Below, piece by piece: positions 14,883 to 16,216 of a DNA stretch of 16,216 nucleotides. The translations under genes were made by a program, and so were the position numbers. Every line of letters begins with the position of its first letter. Within the stretch, counting starts at the first letter, position 1. The notes under the pieces were generated by a model. It worked only from the letters and a program-made list of their open reading frames with translations. It searched no databases and was not told where the DNA came from. The stretch comes from an uncultured Lachnospiraceae bacterium (GTDB lineage: Bacteria > Bacillota > Clostridia > Lachnospirales > Lachnospiraceae): NCBI GenBank assembly GCA_900554205.1, contig USGM01000078.1, positions 1-16,216 of the forward strand, read 5' to 3'.

Positions 14883-16216
14883 TTAGATAGCATAACTCTT
14901 TACGTCGGCTCCTATCTGTCTGAAATAGGAGATACTTTCGGTAGGCTTGTCACCTGTATCAACTCTGCCGACAAAGCTATAAAAGATTTCGATTTTGCGG
15001 GTGTTCGTTTCCTTATCCAGTTCGTGAATAAGAATACGGTCAATAAATTCATGGACGTTTTCGTAGGTCAGTTCTTCAATCGCTGTGTATCTGCGTACCA
15101 GTGCGACAAACCTTTTTACGTCCGCGCTGCGCTCGGTGGCGTTGTCGATTTCCTGTGACAGCTCCGCAATCCTCCGGGTCAGCGTCTTTTTTTCTTCATC
15201 ATAGCCGGAAGTCAGAAAAGCAAATTGTTCATCTGAAAGTTTCCCTAAAGCGTTGTCCTCGTAGAGCTTGCGGAATAAGATGTTCAGCTCGTTAATACGG
15301 TTCTGCGCCTTGTCAAGTTCTTTCCGCTGCTGTGTCAGCGTCTTTTGTACTGCCTTTGCGCTGCACTCGTTGGCGGTTTCGATAAACTCCTGTTCATGCT
15401 CTTTCACATAAGACGTTACTCGCTGCAAGTCTGCAAGGACAAGTTCTTTCAATACGCTTTTGCGGATATAATGCGTAGTGCAGAGCATATCATTTCTTGC
15501 CCGGTTGCGGTAGTTGCCGCAAGTGTAGGCGTGTTTCCGTTCAAGCGTCCCGGCTCCGCGTACTGCATACATTTTGTAGCCGCAGTCCCCACAAAAGAGC
15601 AGCCCGGAAAACAGGTCAATTTCATCAACCTTTGTCGGGCGTTGCCGGGTGGCAATCCGCTTCTGTGCAAGTTCAAAGGTTTCTTCATCAATCAAAGGTT
15701 CGTGAGTGTTGGGGAAGAAATACCTTTTTTCCTCCGGGTTCTTTTTCGTCTTTTTCGACTTATAAGATACCTTGTAGGTTTTCCCGGTTATGGTATGCCC
15801 TAAATACTCTTTCCTTGTCAGAATGTCGTACAGTGTCTTATCCGGCCAGTTGTACCATGCGTTGAGCTGTGGGCGGGGGTGGCGTTTGCTCCCTGTCCTG
15901 CGGTAGCGCAGTTCCCCGACGGTCAATATCTCATTGTCCCGCAGCCAGTTCTGGATTTCACACATACGGTCGCCCCGTACATACATTGCAAAAATCTGTT
16001 TTACGACGTGTGCCGTTTCCGGGTCGGGTATCAGATGATTGCGGTTATCCGGGTCGATAAGGTAGCCGTAAGGAGCTTCGCCGTTGACGCGCTCGCCTTT
16101 CTGTGCCTTTGCCTGTTTGACAGCCCGGATTTTCTTTGAGGTGTCGCGGGCGTAAAACTCGTTGAACCAGTTCCGCAGAGGGGTAAACTCGTTATCTTCC
16201 CTCGCTGTGTCTACAC
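14883..16216 (-). CDS. Large serine recombinase (TndX/TnpX-like), 5' end outside window
   Basis: The frame stays open from the stop at 14883-14885 to the window end; the Met at 15986 is internal. The visible 444 or so residues begin in the segment linking the catalytic and recombinase domains (EFTPLRNWFNEFYARDTSKK, APYGYLIDPDN). They continue through the DNA-binding recombinase domain (NAWYNWPDKTLYDILTRKEYLGHTITG, HEPLIDEETFELAQ), a zinc ribbon (LLFCGDCGYKMY, then YTCGNYR and MLCTTHYI), a long Glu/Lys-rich coiled coil and a C-terminal tail of the DUF4368 kind. This family integrates and excises Tn4451/Tn5397-like transposons and ICEs without host factors. Its position, stop codon about 60 bases inside a broken gene and reading outward, is typical of the integrase end of such elements. 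The catalytic serine is outside the window. Confidence 0.92.
   Translation of the reverse strand, partial: VDTAREDNEFTPLRNWFNEFYARDTSKKIRAVKQAKAQKGERVNGEAPYGYLIDPDNRNHLIPDPETAHVVKQIFAMYVRGDRMCEIQNWLRDNEILTVGELRYRRTGSKRHPRPQLNAWYNWPDKTLYDILTRKEYLGHTITGKTYKVSYKSKKTKKNPEEKRYFFPNTHEPLIDEETFELAQKRIATRQRPTKVDEIDLFSGLLFCGDCGYKMYAVRGAGTLERKHAYTCGNYRNRARNDMLCTTHYIRKSVLKELVLADLQRVTSYVKEHEQEFIETANECSAKAVQKTLTQQRKELDKAQNRINELNILFRKLYEDNALGKLSDEQFAFLTSGYDEEKKTLTRRIAELSQEIDNATERSADVKRFVALVRRYTAIEELTYENVHEFIDRILIHELDKETNTRKIEIFYSFVGRVDTGDKPTESISYFRQIGADVKSYAI

Noticed and set aside
15984..15986. Met at 15986 as the start of the element recombinase
   Set aside because: The reading frame continues upstream with clear family sequence (RNWFNEFYARDTSKK) to the window end.

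Overview
The window reads as chromosomal DNA from a gut-type Firmicute, most likely a Lachnospiraceae/Clostridia relative. This rests on the AgrC/AgrA-type pair, a clostridial CspB-like S8 peptidase start, large serine recombinases of the TndX kind, consistent AGGAGG-like ribosome binding sites, and a giant membrane-anchored surface protein with MBG-like and Pro/Thr modules. No database search was possible, so the taxon is an inference. No tRNA, rRNA or CRISPR array was seen, and no gene-free stretch exceeds 300 bases.

Left part (1-8900). A giant surface protein, cut by the window start, ends in a C-terminal membrane anchor. It converges, with only 3 bases between stop codons, on a minus-strand two-component operon: a LytTR response regulator followed by an AgrC-like GHKL histidine kinase that overlaps it by ATGA. 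The likely terminator of the surface gene lies inside the 3' end of the kinase gene.

Middle (8915-14527). An S8 peptidase gene is broken just after its catalytic Asp motif (VLDSG, about 9298). From there the DNA looks more A/T-rich, and a strong promoter drives a five-gene plus-strand cluster: a STAS anti-anti-sigma-like protein, a MATE transporter fused to an RsbW-like ATP-binding domain, a class I SAM methyltransferase, a membrane sensor with a SpoIIE/RsbU-type PP2C phosphatase, and a free RsbW-like kinase. All parts of a partner-switching circuit are present, but no sigma factor is visible. The only output-like protein in the cluster is the transporter carrying the switch domain. I regard this as the most likely undescribed system in the window: a transporter controlled by, or reporting to, a STAS/RsbW/PP2C phospho-switch. 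An intrinsic terminator between the STAS gene and the rest suggests the antagonist is made in excess.

Right part (14598-16216). A serine recombinase gene is broken after its YSGTNF motif. It is followed by a 13-bp perfect inverted repeat and then by the minus-strand C-terminal part of another large serine recombinase that runs off the window. The simplest reading is nested insertion: an older element carrying the five-gene module and its recombinase may have entered the peptidase gene, and a TndX-like element then entered the older recombinase gene. Only the left ends are visible, so this is a hypothesis.
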